The translations under genes and the position numbers were made by a program. A stretch of 64,000 nt of DNA. Source: Brevibacillus agri. GTDB lineage: Bacteria > Bacillota > Bacilli > Brevibacillales > Brevibacillaceae. Under the pieces are notes generated by a model, which saw only the letters and a program-made list of their open reading frames with translations, had not been told where the DNA came from and did no database searches. The stretch is taken from contig NZ_CP026363.1 of NCBI RefSeq assembly GCF_004117055.1, positions 2,162,001 to 2,226,000 of the forward strand, written 5' to 3'. This document shows, in pieces, positions 17,198 through 26,748 of this stretch (its first letter is position 1; each line of letters begins with the position of its first letter).

Positions 17198-18364
17198 ATG
17201 TCTTTGACAGAGCAGACCAAAAAGGGATATTTCGGTGAATTCGGCGGGAGCTTTGTTCCCCCAGAGCTGCAGGAAGTATTGGATTACTTGGCAGAGCAGT
17301 TTGAGACGTACAAGGACGATCCCGAGTTCAACGAAGAGTTCCGGTATTATTTGAAGGAGTACGTCGGACGGGAAAATCCGTTGACGTATGCCCGCCATTT
17401 GACGGACAAGCTGGGCGGCGCGAAAATTTACTTGAAACGTGAAGACTTGAACCATACAGGTGCCCATAAAATCAACAACGTCATCGGGCAAATTTTGCTC
17501 GCCAAGCGCATGGGCGCCCACCGGATCATTGCCGAGACGGGAGCGGGGCAGCACGGCGTGGCGACGGCGACAGCGTGCGCGATGTTTGGCATGGAATGCA
17601 TCATCTACATGGGCGAGGAAGATACGAAGCGCCAGTCGCTGAACGTGTTCCGGATGGAGTTGTTAGGGGCAAAAGTAGTGCCTGTGTCCAAAGGGCAGGG
17701 CCGATTGAAAGACGCGGTAGACGAAGCGCTGAACGATTTGGTGCAAAACTACCAAAACACGTTTTACTTGCTAGGCTCTGCTGTAGGGCCGCATCCGTTC
17801 CCGACGATGGTCAAGCACTTCCAGGCGATCATCAGCGAGGAGTCGAAGCGCCAAATTTTGGAGAAGGAAGGGCGGTTGCCTGATGCCGTCATCGCTGCCG
17901 TAGGGGGCGGAAGCAACGCGATCGGTGCTTTTGCCCATTACATTGACGAGCCTTCCGTGCGCCTGATCGGAGTGGAGCCAGACCAGGCCCCGACCTTGAC
18001 CGAAGGGGTTCCGGCTGTCATTCACGGCTTCAAATGCCTCGTGCTGCTCGATGAACAGGGAGAGCCGAAAAAAACGTACTCGATTGCTGCCGGGCTGGAC
18101 TATCCAGGCATCGGGCCGGAGCACAGCCAACTCAAGACGAGTGGGCGGGCGGAATATTACACCGTGACGAACGAAGAAGTGCTCGCCGCTTTCCAGGAGC
18201 TGTCCCGGACGGAAGGAATCATCCCTGCCTTGGAAAGCGCCCATGCCATCGCCTACGCGCTGAAGCTTGCCCCGACGCTGTCGCGGGAGCAGATTGTGAT
18301 CGTCAACCTGTCCGGTCGCGGCGACAAAGACGTCGAGCAAGTATTTCGCCTGTTGCGTGACTAG
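17198..18364 (+). CDS. trpB: Tryptophan synthase beta chain
   Basis: A 388-residue PLP enzyme that joins indole and serine to give tryptophan. Visible motifs: GAHKINN with the PLP Lys, ETGAGQHG with the catalytic Glu, the phosphate-binding loop GGGSNAIG, and SGRGDKD near the C-terminus. Length fits TrpB1 (the TrpA-partner form). ATG 17198 is preferred to 17192 because GAGGAG is better spaced. No trpA or other trp genes are adjacent and a terminator follows, so this is a stand-alone copy. With the TrpX-like importer in the same window it may serve indole salvage (inference). Confidence 0.95.
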   Translation: MSLTEQTKKGYFGEFGGSFVPPELQEVLDYLAEQFETYKDDPEFNEEFRYYLKEYVGRENPLTYARHLTDKLGGAKIYLKREDLNHTGAHKINNVIGQILLAKRMGAHRIIAETGAGQHGVATATACAMFGMECIIYMGEEDTKRQSLNVFRMELLGAKVVPVSKGQGRLKDAVDEALNDLVQNYQNTFYLLGSAVGPHPFPTMVKHFQAIISEESKRQILEKEGRLPDAVIAAVGGGSNAIGAFAHYIDEPSVRLIGVEPDQAPTLTEGVPAVIHGFKCLVLLDEQGEPKKTYSIAAGLDYPGIGPEHSQLKTSGRAEYYTVTNEEVLAAFQELSRTEGIIPALESAHAIAYALKLAPTLSREQIVIVNLSGRGDKDVEQVFRLLRD

Positions 18365-18378
18365 AAAATAGCGCAAAC

Positions 18379-18417
18379 AACAGCAGCCCTTCCGATAGCG
18401 GAGTGGCTGCTGTTTCT
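18379..18417 (+). terminator. trpB terminator
   Basis: A perfect 10-bp stem AACAGCAGCC / GGCTGCTGTT followed by TTTCT, between convergent trpB and the HD-GYP gene. Confidence 0.75.
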
Positions 18418-18430
18418 ATGACTGGAATTG

Positions 18431-19519
18431 TTACAATGTTTTGACAATCGTGACGCTCATCCATTCTTTGTCGTACAGGTTGATTTCAAACGGCGCAGCG
18501 ACCTCGGAGCCGTCCTCGTTGGTCAGGATGCGTATCGTCGGCCGGTTGACGGCGAGCGGATTGACCCGCGAGACGACGCCCGTATGTCCCGAACTGAGCT
18601 GAACGGTGGAGGAAATCGGGAAAATGGCGACGTGCTGCAAAAACAGCTTGAGCAGCTCCAGATCAAAATACGTATTCCCCGAAGCAAACAAATACTCGGT
18701 CGCATCCGAGGGGGAATAGCTTTGCCGAAAAGGGCGCGGCGAGATCAGCGCGTCGTAGACGTCCGCAATCGCGACGATGCGCGCGTATTCGTGAATGTCC
18801 TTGCCACAGAGCTGCCGCGGATAGCCCGTCCCGTTGTAGCGCTCGTGATGCTGCAGCGCACAGTGCGCGGAAACGACGGAAATATTATGCTGGCTGCGCA
18901 GGAGATTGAAGCCTTCTTCGGTGTGGTATTGCAGGCGCTGACGCTCTTCGGCTGTCAACTCTTTGCGCAAGCTCCACAGCTCTTTTGGCACTTGGGTCAT
19001 TCCGATGTCAAACAGCAAGGCGCCGATGCCAAGCTCCAGCATCTGTTGCTGGTTGTAGCCTTTTGCCAGGCCAACCACACCTGCGAGCACAGCGACATTG
19101 ACGGCGTGGTGAAAAAAATAGCCGTCCATTACGTGGAGATTGGACAGATTGACGAGCACGTCTTTTCTGCTGCTCAAGTCTTGCAATATCTCTTTGAACA
19201 CCTTTTGAAAAGCGCTTCCAAAATCAGGCAGAGAGGTACGGCGTTTCATGTGCGGCTGGTCCATCAGGGTGGTCATCTTCTTGTACACGGCATCGACCGC
19301 CTGTTTGCGCGTCTCATCGCGAATGACGTCTTCCGGGATAATGTCGTCTGTACGCTTGTCCTGAATGTAGAGCGTATCAATCCCTAATTGCTTGAGGCGT
19401 TCGATGTAGCGTTCCGTCAGTTGTACGCCCATCCCGAGCAGGACGTTCCCGTTTTCCTGAAAAATGCTTTTGGCAATAACATCTCCTGGCTTCACTGAAG
19501 TAATATGCAATTTTCTCAC
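18431..19519 (-). CDS. HD-GYP domain protein with altered HD motif
   Basis: A 362-residue protein with an N-terminal DUF3391-like module (VKPGDVIAKSIFQENGNVLLGMGVQL) and a C-terminal HD-GYP domain. HD-GYP proteins usually hydrolyse cyclic di-GMP. The GYP part is present (HHERYNGTGYP) and the early His pair reads MDGYFFHHAVNVAVLAG. The motif that should read HD reads LLFDIGMTQVP: Phe replaces the metal-ligand His (codon TTT, checked on the minus strand). Catalysis may be lost and the protein may act as a c-di-GMP or partner sensor. The gene is monocistronic. Confidence 0.82.
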   Translation of the reverse strand: MRKLHITSVKPGDVIAKSIFQENGNVLLGMGVQLTERYIERLKQLGIDTLYIQDKRTDDIIPEDVIRDETRKQAVDAVYKKMTTLMDQPHMKRRTSLPDFGSAFQKVFKEILQDLSSRKDVLVNLSNLHVMDGYFFHHAVNVAVLAGVVGLAKGYNQQQMLELGIGALLFDIGMTQVPKELWSLRKELTAEERQRLQYHTEEGFNLLRSQHNISVVSAHCALQHHERYNGTGYPRQLCGKDIHEYARIVAIADVYDALISPRPFRQSYSPSDATEYLFASGNTYFDLELLKLFLQHVAIFPISSTVQLSSGHTGVVSRVNPLAVNRPTIRILTNEDGSEVAAPFEINLYDKEWMSVTIVKTL

Positions 19520-19679
19520 AACGAAAGCCCCAGTCCTTTGTCGATAGAATGTAAATAGTCCTGATATTCTGCCAGTTCGCTTAGTACAATTCTATCATAT
19601 GGAAAGTCTAGGGCACTACTGCTTGCCGTCACTTCTTAAAATTGTCGGTTTTTCCCATTTTGTCGTTTTTTCGCCAAAC

Positions 19680-20297
19680 TCACTGTTCTGCCGCCCGGTC
19701 GGAGCGGGTAAACCAGCGAAACGGATTCAACGACCAGCGTGGCTCGTGGCGGGCGTACCGTTCCTTGCGGCGGGTCAGTCGCTGCTGCATCAAATCCATC
19801 TCGAAGGTGACGCGGCGCATCTCCAGGCGCAGCGATTCCTGCATCTCTTCGATGTCGGCGATTTTTTGCAGGATGGCCGACTGCATGTTGTTCAGCGAGG
19901 AAAGCTGGGCCAGCTCCTGCTGGAACTTCAGCAGCGTCTCGTGAACGGCCAGCTCCATTTCCTTCACGCCTGCTTCCAGGTTGCTTCCGGAACTGAGGGC
20001 TACGGCTGTTTCTTCCGCACTGGCGTACTCTTCGGCAGTCAGCATTTCTTCCGACAAACGGCCTTCATCTATGAGCTGTCGCTGAATTTCCTTGAGCGAG
20101 CTGTTTCCGCTATCTTTGCGTTCCTTCACTTCTTTCAAGAGGGCAAAGCCCGCTTCGCTAATCAAATAGTGACCCTGCGGATTTTTCAGACGTTCCTTTG
20201 CGGGTACGAACAAGTCCAGCCAGTTGCGCAGCGTACGAACATGTACGTCAAGGCGATCAGCTACCTCTTTCGAAGCCATCCAAACTTGTACATCCAT
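19680..20297 (-). CDS. MerR-type HTH plus coiled-coil protein (RacA-like)
   Basis: 205 residues: an N-terminal MerR-like helix-turn-helix (VWMASKEVADRLDVHVRTLRNWLDLF, then GHYLISEAGFALL). A long Glu/Gln/Lys-rich coiled coil spans residues ~90-185, and the tail is basic and aromatic (WSLNPFRWFTR). This architecture matches Bacillus RacA, which anchors the chromosome origin to the cell pole in sporulation. B. subtilis RacA is similar in size. AAGGAGTGATTC precedes the ATG. The coiled coil argues against an ordinary small-molecule MerR regulator. The role in polar anchoring is inference. Confidence 0.68.
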   Translation of the reverse strand: MDVQVWMASKEVADRLDVHVRTLRNWLDLFVPAKERLKNPQGHYLISEAGFALLKEVKERKDSGNSSLKEIQRQLIDEGRLSEEMLTAEEYASAEETAVALSSGSNLEAGVKEMELAVHETLLKFQQELAQLSSLNNMQSAILQKIADIEEMQESLRLEMRRVTFEMDLMQQRLTRRKERYARHEPRWSLNPFRWFTRSDRAAEQ

Positions 20298-20553
20298 CCC
20301 GAATCACTCCTTTTTTCCCCTCGGTATTCCCGGTGGACTCATTATAGCACCATTTTTTTCCGGGTAAGAGAGAATCGACAAAGGTTCTAAAAAGTAGTGG
20401 CATTTCGCCCGTTTCGGACAGGTGCTCCGTTTTTTGTCATTCCGTCACGAGCCGGACAAATTGTGGCTGGCTCACTCATATTGACCCGGACAGGCGCGTA
20501 CATATGGAAGGAATACACGTCCCCATACTCATGCGGGATGAGGAGAGGACCGT

Positions 20554-21282
20554 ATGATGCAACCTTTCTTTTGGCTTGTTTTGCTTGCTGCGGCGCTTGC
20601 GAGCTGTATCGGCGGGCTTCTGCTCTGTCTTCGCGCCTGGTCGCGCAAAGCGCTGTTCGCGATGATTAGCGCAGGGGCCGGATTGTTGCTGGCGATTACG
20701 ATGCTGGACTTGATGCCGCACGTCATCCAGGGGGAAAGCTTGCGGATGATGCCGTTTGTGCTCGTAGGCTTTGCCGCGTTGTTCGCGCTGGAGCTGCTCG
20801 GAAAGGCGGCCGGAGGGGAAATCGGCTCGACGGGCGTGATCGGGGTGCTGGGCGGCTTTTTGCTGCACGCTTTTGTCGAAGGGGTGTCGCTCGTGGCGAG
20901 CTTGACGGTGGACGCAGAGGTCGGCATGTCTGTCCTGCTGGCGATGCTTTTGCATAAAATACCGGATGGGGTCACGGTAGCCTCCTTGATGCTCGCCGCG
21001 ACGAACTCCCGGAAAAAAGCATTGTGGGGCGCGACTTCGCTCGGGATTGCCACGATAGTGGGGGCATGCAGCTTCGGGCTTGCCGAACGGTTTTTTCCGC
21101 CTGACTGGTCGAGCGTGATGCTCGCGATGACGACGGGAATTTTTTTGTACGTGTCAGCAAGCCACCTCGTGCCGTATATCGTGCAGGCGAGGCGGGCGGA
21201 ATACGGCGTCTACTTTTTTGGCGCGGTGCTGATCTACATTGTGCTGTCGGCGTACATGCATGCCAATCATCTGCATGCATAA
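20554..21282 (+). CDS. ZIP family divalent metal transporter
   Basis: A 242-residue membrane protein with about eight hydrophobic segments. The paired metal motifs of ZIP proteins are HAFVEGVSL in TM4 and HKIPDGVTVASL in TM5; the second has Asp where Glu is usual. ZIP proteins move zinc, iron or manganese, generally inward. Two adjacent ATG codons follow GAGGAGAGG; the first (20554) is used. No metal-sensing regulator is adjacent. Confidence 0.87.
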   Translation: MMQPFFWLVLLAAALASCIGGLLLCLRAWSRKALFAMISAGAGLLLAITMLDLMPHVIQGESLRMMPFVLVGFAALFALELLGKAAGGEIGSTGVIGVLGGFLLHAFVEGVSLVASLTVDAEVGMSVLLAMLLHKIPDGVTVASLMLAATNSRKKALWGATSLGIATIVGACSFGLAERFFPPDWSSVMLAMTTGIFLYVSASHLVPYIVQARRAEYGVYFFGAVLIYIVLSAYMHANHLHA

Positions 21283-21350
21283 ACAGGGGCGCTCCTTGCC
21301 AGCCTAAGAAAACAATGGAATCGCAGCAGGATGGAAGGAGTCTTGTGAGC

Positions 21351-21503
21351 ATGAACCAGCCCAATCTGAACCAGTTCGACGAAGCCGCACAGGGAGTAAC
21401 GGAGTTCCCGGTCATGGGGACGTCGCTGAATCCTTTTGACGAAACGTGGGGGACGTTTGCTTCTGCAAAGCCGCTGACTGAACAGGATGGAGCCGCCGAG
21501 TAA
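21351..21503 (+). CDS. Small uncharacterised protein
   Basis: A 50-residue open frame starting MNQPNLNQFDEAAQGVTEF with a clear GGAAGGAG site 10 bases upstream. A GTG at 21345 is an alternative start. It is polar and acidic, with no membrane helix or cysteine pair. It lies between the ZIP transporter and fabI on the same strand. I do not recognise it. The ribosome site is the main support. Confidence 0.45.
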   Translation: MNQPNLNQFDEAAQGVTEFPVMGTSLNPFDETWGTFASAKPLTEQDGAAE

Positions 21504-21622
21504 CAGCCAAAAAGCCGCTGTCGAAACGAAGCGTTTCGCGCTCTTTTCTTCCGCCCCTCTCGTAACGAAGGACAAGATCGGTTATAATGGCGGGGAATAG
21601 CTTGGGAAGGGGCGAATACATA

Positions 21623-22396
21623 ATGAATACATTGTTGCAAGGCAAAAATATCGTAATCATGGGTGTAGCGAACCACCGCAGCATCGCTTGGGGAATTGCG
21701 CAATCTTTGCACAACGCAGGAGCGAACCTGATTTTTACCTATCAGGGAGAGCGTCTGCGCGAAAACGTGGCAGAGCTGTCCGCCAAACTGGGCAAGGAAT
21801 CGCTCTTGGTCAACTGCGACGTGACCAAAGATGAAGAAGTGGAAGCGGCGTTTGCGACGATTCGGGAAAAAGTCGGCGTCATTCACGGCTTGGCGCACTG
21901 CATCGCGTTTGCCAAAACCGAGGAGCTGGAAGGCGAATTTGTCAACACTTCCCGTGACGGCTACGCGCTTGCGCAAGACATCAGCGCGTTCTCGCTGGTG
22001 GCGGTTGCCCGCGCAGCTCGTCCGTTGATGACAGAAGGCGGCAGCATCGTGACCTTGACTTACCTAGGCGGCGAGCGCGTCGTGCAAAACTACAACGTCA
22101 TGGGCGTAGCCAAAGCAGCGCTGGACGCATCGGTGCGCTACCTCGCGAACGATCTCGGCAAGGAAAACATTCGCGTCAACGCGATTTCCGCAGGTCCGAT
22201 CCGCACCCTGGCGGCAAAAGGCATCCGCAATTTCAACGCGGTTCTGAAAGAAATCGAAGAAAAAGCGCCGCTGCGCCGGACGATTGACCAGACCGAAGTA
22301 GGCGATACAGCCCTCTTCCTGTTCAGCAACCTGTCCAGAGGCATTACGGGCGAGATTTTGCACGTAGACGCCGGATACAACATCATCGGCGGCTAA
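21623..22396 (+). CDS. fabI: Enoyl-[acyl-carrier-protein] reductase FabI
   Basis: A 257-residue NADH-dependent enoyl-ACP reductase of the short-chain dehydrogenase superfamily, catalysing the last step of each fatty-acid elongation cycle. The cofactor loop is GVANHRSIAWGIAQSL. The active-site Tyr-x6-Lys pair is in YNVMGVAKAALDASVRYLA, and SAGPIRTLAAKGI is the substrate-binding loop targeted by triclosan-type inhibitors. The start at 21623 follows GGAAGGGG. A TATAAT lies at 21583-21588, about 35 bases upstream. Length is typical. Confidence 0.95.
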   Translation: MNTLLQGKNIVIMGVANHRSIAWGIAQSLHNAGANLIFTYQGERLRENVAELSAKLGKESLLVNCDVTKDEEVEAAFATIREKVGVIHGLAHCIAFAKTEELEGEFVNTSRDGYALAQDISAFSLVAVARAARPLMTEGGSIVTLTYLGGERVVQNYNVMGVAKAALDASVRYLANDLGKENIRVNAISAGPIRTLAAKGIRNFNAVLKEIEEKAPLRRTIDQTEVGDTALFLFSNLSRGITGEILHVDAGYNIIGG

Positions 22397-22429
22397 GCGG
22401 CCAAGTTTTGCGCCCATACGAATGAATAA

Positions 22430-22479
22430 CAGGCTCCCTTTGCTCGCATACTAACCAAAATGCGACGAAGGGAGCCTGG
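22430..22479 (+). terminator. Long hairpin after fabI
   Basis: The arms CAGGCTCCCTT-(TGC)-TCGCAT and ATGCGA-(CG)-AAGGGAGCCTG pair over about 17 bp around loop ACTAACCAAA. The following bases are only moderately T-rich (GCTTATGTTTCC). It is probably the fabI terminator, possibly shared with the convergent helicase gene. Confidence 0.5.
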
Positions 22480-22545
22480 CTTATGTTTCCATTGATTACG
22501 AACATGGAAGAGTTTCTGATTTACATGGGCGGCGGCTATCAGTAT

Positions 22546-25029
22546 TTACCGGCCCATTTCGCTGATGAAACGGGAGGGGCGGGTCTTGCGTCCGAAGCGC
22601 TCCCGGGGGATACCGATACACAGGCTGCGGCGGGCCCGGGTAATCGCCACGTATAGCAGGCGCCGTTCTTCTTCCAGGGCTGTCGCCCCGCCTTTGCGCA
22701 GCTCGTCCAGCGTGTACTCGTGCGGCAGGGCGCCTTCGACCAGATCAGGCAGAAAGACGTGATCGTACTCCAGCCCTTTTGCCCGATGAATACTCAATAC
22801 GTGTACAGCTTCATCCGGGAGTGGCCGCAGATTGCGCCACTCTTTTTCCTGTCTAATCATCTGCTCGATGTAGGCCAAAAAGTCGCGGATCGTCGCGTGG
22901 CGCTTGGCGGCAGAGAGAAGTTGCTGCAGCTCGTCACTCCAGCGTTCCCGGCCATCTTCCCGGTCACGCGCCCGCTTTTTCAAATATTCGCGGAGCTTGC
23001 CGTCCTCGTAAATCAGCTCCAGCGCCTGGGCAGGAGGGCAGTCTTTGCAGGCGGCGAGAATGTCGTTGATCGCTTGCATATGCTTGCGCTGGTAGGGCTT
23101 GAGCTGGGTCAGATGCGGGAGGATGTGCAAAATCGGCTTGTCCTCGAGAATCGCCTGGCTGCGCACGGCATTCCAGGCATCGCCGGAGATGTAGAGCGTC
23201 GGCAAAATTTCTTTTAACGCGTCTGTATCGTCCGGATTGAGCGCCAGCCGCAAATAGTGCAACGTCCAGCGTACAGTCTGGCGCTGGTAAAACGAGTCTT
23301 CCTCCTGCGTGTAGTGAAACGGAATGCCTGCCTCGCTCAGCCGCTCCAGGATCGGCCGGGCCGACTCGTTCGTGCGGTACAGCACCGCGCACTCGCCGAA
23401 CGCCGTTCCTTGCTCGCGCCGATGCACGATTTCATCCACGATTCGGGATGCCTGCTCTTCTTCGTCGTCCGGTTCGAACAAAAACGTGTCGCCTTCTTCG
23501 CGATGGAACGACCGGCACGCTTTTTCCCAGCGAGATCGGTTGTGGCCGATCAGCGAATAGCCGAGGCTGACGATCGAGGAGTGGGAGCGGTAGTTGACTT
23601 CCAGCGTAATCGTGGAAGCTTGCGGAAAATCTTTGGTGAAGCCCAATATGTACTGGGGGTCACTGCCGCGAAAGCCGTAGATCGACTGGTCATCATCGCC
23701 GATGACGCACAGGTTGTTTTGCGGTGCGGCGAGCAGCTTGACCGTTTCGTACTGGATGCGGTTAATATCTTGAAACTCGTCGATCATGACGTGGGTGATC
23801 CGCTCCTGGTAGCGTTGCAGCAGATCGCGGTTATCGCGCAACAGCTCGTAGCAGCCGAGCAGCATGTCGTCAAAATCAAACCACTGGTGCTTTTTTTTCG
23901 CGGCCTCGTAGAGCGGGTAAAGCTGGGCGGCCCGTTTTTCCGCATCGGTCGCCGCCTCGCGAAAAGCCGCTTCCTGCGGGAGAATGTATTCGTTTTTCCA
24001 ACGGCTGACGATGCTGAGCGCTTCGGTGATGTCCGTTTCTTTCAGCGCCATAAGCTCGTCATGGCCGAGCAATGCTCCGGTTTCGCGCAGCAGCCGCCAC
24101 TTTTGCCAGTCCTTTTTCAGCAGCCGCTGCTGATCCCAGCCGTTTGGCTGATGGTGCAACAGCATGCGGTAAAAAATGCTGTGGAACGTTCCGGCAATCA
24201 GCTCGCGAGCCTGGCCGGACGGCAGTTGCCGGGCGATGCGCTGGCGAATTTCCTCTGCTGCTTTGGTCGTAAACGTCACGACCATGATCCGTTTTGGCTC
24301 CACGCCCAAGTCTTTGATGAGATGAGCGGTGCGGGCCGTCATGACCCGCGTCTTGCCGCTGCCGGCTCCGGCGAGGATCAAAAGCGGGCCGTCAGTCGTT
24401 TGCACGGCTTGCTGCTGGGTAGGATGAAGCGGCTGGTCCAACTGCTGCTCGGCCAAATGCGCAATCGTCTTTTTGGGCATAAACCGTTTGCGAAAGACCG
24501 GAGGCTTTGACGGAGGCGGTGCAGGCGTGACCGTGCTGCCAATCGCCCTTTTTTTCGGCAAGCGAAAAGAGCCGATCATCGCCGTGTCTTCTTCCCGGGC
24601 AGCAGGCTCGTCTGGCGTTTGTGCCGGAGCCGGGACGGCCGCATCCGAAAAGGCGAGCGAACTGTCGGCAGCAGCCGCGTGCTCAGGCGCGCGCGTATGC
24701 GGATCATCAGCGAGAGCGGGCGCAGCGTCAGTCGCAGCACCAGGGCTTGCGCCAGTCACAAGCGGGTGCAGAACGGCCGCAGCAGTCTCGTCCAAAGCTT
24801 GCAGCCACTCCATGGAAGCAGAGCTGTCTTGCGCCAAAAGCGGGCAGACGGCTCCCTCCGGATGCGCGAAGTACGGCTCAAAGCTGATTCCGGCAATCAG
24901 GCGCAGCGCGGCGGTACAGGCTGGACAGCGAACCTTGTCCTGCCGGGCGGCCATGCGCCAGTACGGGATGCGGTTGTAAGTCTCGGGCTGCAACAGGATA
25001 GGTTTGTTGTCTAGTAACGCATAGTTCAT
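22546..25029 (-). CDS. UvrD/Rep-type superfamily 1 DNA helicase with N-terminal zinc-finger-like domain
   Basis: An 827-residue 3'-5' helicase. The motor has all SF1A motifs: AGAGSGKT (motif I), GDDDQSIYGFRG (III region), a Q-motif ahead of motif I (PTQQQAV), VLSIHRAKGLEYDHVFLP (V) and YVAITRARRSL (VI). Residues 1-75 are a separate module with CPAC and HPEGAVCP, resembling the N-terminal domain of CoiA-like competence proteins. A low-complexity Ala/Asp/Pro linker of roughly 100 residues joins it to the motor. The start at 25029 follows GAGGTG. The N-terminal domain suggests targeting to specific DNA structures or partners. It is monocistronic. Confidence 0.88.
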   Translation of the reverse strand: MNYALLDNKPILLQPETYNRIPYWRMAARQDKVRCPACTAALRLIAGISFEPYFAHPEGAVCPLLAQDSSASMEWLQALDETAAAVLHPLVTGASPGAATDAAPALADDPHTRAPEHAAAADSSLAFSDAAVPAPAQTPDEPAAREEDTAMIGSFRLPKKRAIGSTVTPAPPPSKPPVFRKRFMPKKTIAHLAEQQLDQPLHPTQQQAVQTTDGPLLILAGAGSGKTRVMTARTAHLIKDLGVEPKRIMVVTFTTKAAEEIRQRIARQLPSGQARELIAGTFHSIFYRMLLHHQPNGWDQQRLLKKDWQKWRLLRETGALLGHDELMALKETDITEALSIVSRWKNEYILPQEAAFREAATDAEKRAAQLYPLYEAAKKKHQWFDFDDMLLGCYELLRDNRDLLQRYQERITHVMIDEFQDINRIQYETVKLLAAPQNNLCVIGDDDQSIYGFRGSDPQYILGFTKDFPQASTITLEVNYRSHSSIVSLGYSLIGHNRSRWEKACRSFHREEGDTFLFEPDDEEEQASRIVDEIVHRREQGTAFGECAVLYRTNESARPILERLSEAGIPFHYTQEEDSFYQRQTVRWTLHYLRLALNPDDTDALKEILPTLYISGDAWNAVRSQAILEDKPILHILPHLTQLKPYQRKHMQAINDILAACKDCPPAQALELIYEDGKLREYLKKRARDREDGRERWSDELQQLLSAAKRHATIRDFLAYIEQMIRQEKEWRNLRPLPDEAVHVLSIHRAKGLEYDHVFLPDLVEGALPHEYTLDELRKGGATALEEERRLLYVAITRARRSLCIGIPRERFGRKTRPSRFISEMGR

Positions 25030-25133
25030 GATGACACCTCGATAAAGCAGCTTCTTTGTCAAAGTCGTACGCGGACCGTGGAAACAAGAAGTGCCCCCTG
25101 GCGGCAGGGGACACGTGCCAAAAAAGTCGTTCT

Positions 25134-26498
25134 TTACGATTGAGCGTGCAGTAAAATCGTATCGTCGGGAAGGGCGGCTGAATCTTCCTCATCCAGATGG
25201 GTGATCGCTACACGGGTGATGCGATGGTTTTCCAGCTCGCTGATGGTGAACAGATAGCCCTGGTACATGACGGCTTTTCCGAGCGTCACTTCCTCGTTTA
25301 ACTGGCTGTAGAGCCAACCGGCGATCGTGTCGACCTCATCGGAGACGATCTCGATGGTCAAAAAATCGTTCAGCTCGGTCAAAAGCGTTTTGCCGGAAAC
25401 GGAGAGGGCATTGCTTGCGCTTTCTTCGATTTCCGGGCGCTCGTTCTCATCAAATTCGTCCTGGATGTCGCCGACAATTTCTTCCAGAATGTCCTCCATG
25501 GTCAAAATACCCGCCGTACCGCCGTACTCGTCAATGACAATCGCAATTTGCGAGCGGCGTTTTTGCATCAGCCGCAATACGTGACTGATTTCCATCGATT
25601 CCGGCACCGTGAGCAGGGGACGGAGAAAATCTTTCAGCTCGGCTTTCCCGGTTGTCAGCGCCGACAGGAAAAAGTCGGACGTGTGAACGAAGCCGATCAG
25701 CCTGTCTTTGTCTTCGTGCGCGACAGGGAAGCGCGAATGGCGGGATTGCCGGATAATTTGGAGATTTTCGTCAAATGTGTTGTCGTCGTACAGGCAAATC
25801 ATGTCGATGCGCGGGATCATAATTTCCCGGGCAAGGCGTTCGGAAAACTCGAACACGTTGTCCACGAGGGCCATTTCCGTCTGGTCGATATGCCCGCTCT
25901 TATGGCTCTGGTTGACGAGCAGCCGGATTTCTTCCTCTGTATGGGCCGGATCGTTTTCCCGGGCAGGCTCGATGCCCAGACGCCGGATGAACAGGTTGGC
26001 CGCGCCGTTTAAAAACCAGATGAGCGGATAGCTCAGCTTGTAGAAAAACATGAGCGGAGCAGCCGTCCACAGCGAGGTTGCTTCCGCTCTCTGGATGGCA
26101 AGCGACTTGGGAGCAAGCTCCCCGAACACGATATGCATGAATGTGATGATGGCAAACGCGATGGCAAGCGAAACGGGCCCCACCATATAGGACGGGAATT
26201 GAAAATAGGCCATCATGGGTTCGACGTAATGGGCGATTGCAGGCTCACCAACCCAGCCTAGTCCAAGCGATGCCAGCGTGATGCCGAGCTGGCAGGCGGA
26301 TAAATAGGCGTCGAGCTCGCGGGTGACCTTTTGCGCGTAGTGGGCACGTTTGTTGTTGCCCTCACTGACGAGCTGGGCCAGACGAGTTTGGCGAACTTTT
26401 ACCAACGAGAATTCTGCTGCGACGAAGAAGCCGTTCAGAAGGACCAAAAACACCACGAGCAGCAGATTCAGCGTAATCTCCCCTATCGGACTCTCCAA
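25134..26498 (-). CDS. CNNM/CorC (HlyC) family membrane protein
   Basis: 454 residues: an N-terminal DUF21/CNNM transmembrane domain with three to four helices (LLLVVFLVLLNGFFVAAEFSLVKVRQTR is typical), two CBS domains around SRFPVAHEDKDRLIGFVH and IAIVIDEYGGTAGILTMEDILEEIVGDIQDEFD, and a C-terminal CorC/HlyC domain. Such proteins act in magnesium or cobalt export or its control. TTG 26498 is chosen as start because GGAGG lies 5 bases ahead; a GTG at 26504 overlaps that site. The old label haemolysin is not supported. Confidence 0.87.
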   Translation of the reverse strand: MESPIGEITLNLLLVVFLVLLNGFFVAAEFSLVKVRQTRLAQLVSEGNNKRAHYAQKVTRELDAYLSACQLGITLASLGLGWVGEPAIAHYVEPMMAYFQFPSYMVGPVSLAIAFAIITFMHIVFGELAPKSLAIQRAEATSLWTAAPLMFFYKLSYPLIWFLNGAANLFIRRLGIEPARENDPAHTEEEIRLLVNQSHKSGHIDQTEMALVDNVFEFSERLAREIMIPRIDMICLYDDNTFDENLQIIRQSRHSRFPVAHEDKDRLIGFVHTSDFFLSALTTGKAELKDFLRPLLTVPESMEISHVLRLMQKRRSQIAIVIDEYGGTAGILTMEDILEEIVGDIQDEFDENERPEIEESASNALSVSGKTLLTELNDFLTIEIVSDEVDTIAGWLYSQLNEEVTLGKAVMYQGYLFTISELENHRITRVAITHLDEEDSAALPDDTILLHAQS

Positions 26499-26748
26499 GC
26501 GCACCTCCAGCCTCCCGCGGTGCGAAAGGCGGAGAATTCACCTCCGTTACGCTAAGTGTATTTTAAATGTACGAACAAAAACGGCTAAATATTCGTATCT
26601 TCCTTGTTACAGGTAAGTATACCAATAGGTCAACCGAAGAGTCAAAACGTTCCGATTTGCTCTGGCGCATTTTGCACATTGTCAGGACATACCCGAATCT
26701 GTCTTTTCATACACATAAGCGAGCAGTTGTCCGGGGGAGGGGAGGCGC

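Noticed and set aside
18428-19387. 319-codon plus-strand frame over the HD-GYP gene
   Set aside because: Antisense shadow; the minus strand has the domain motifs and the coding start.
23257-24510. 417-codon plus-strand frame over the helicase gene
   Set aside because: Antisense shadow of helicase motifs; no ribosome site.
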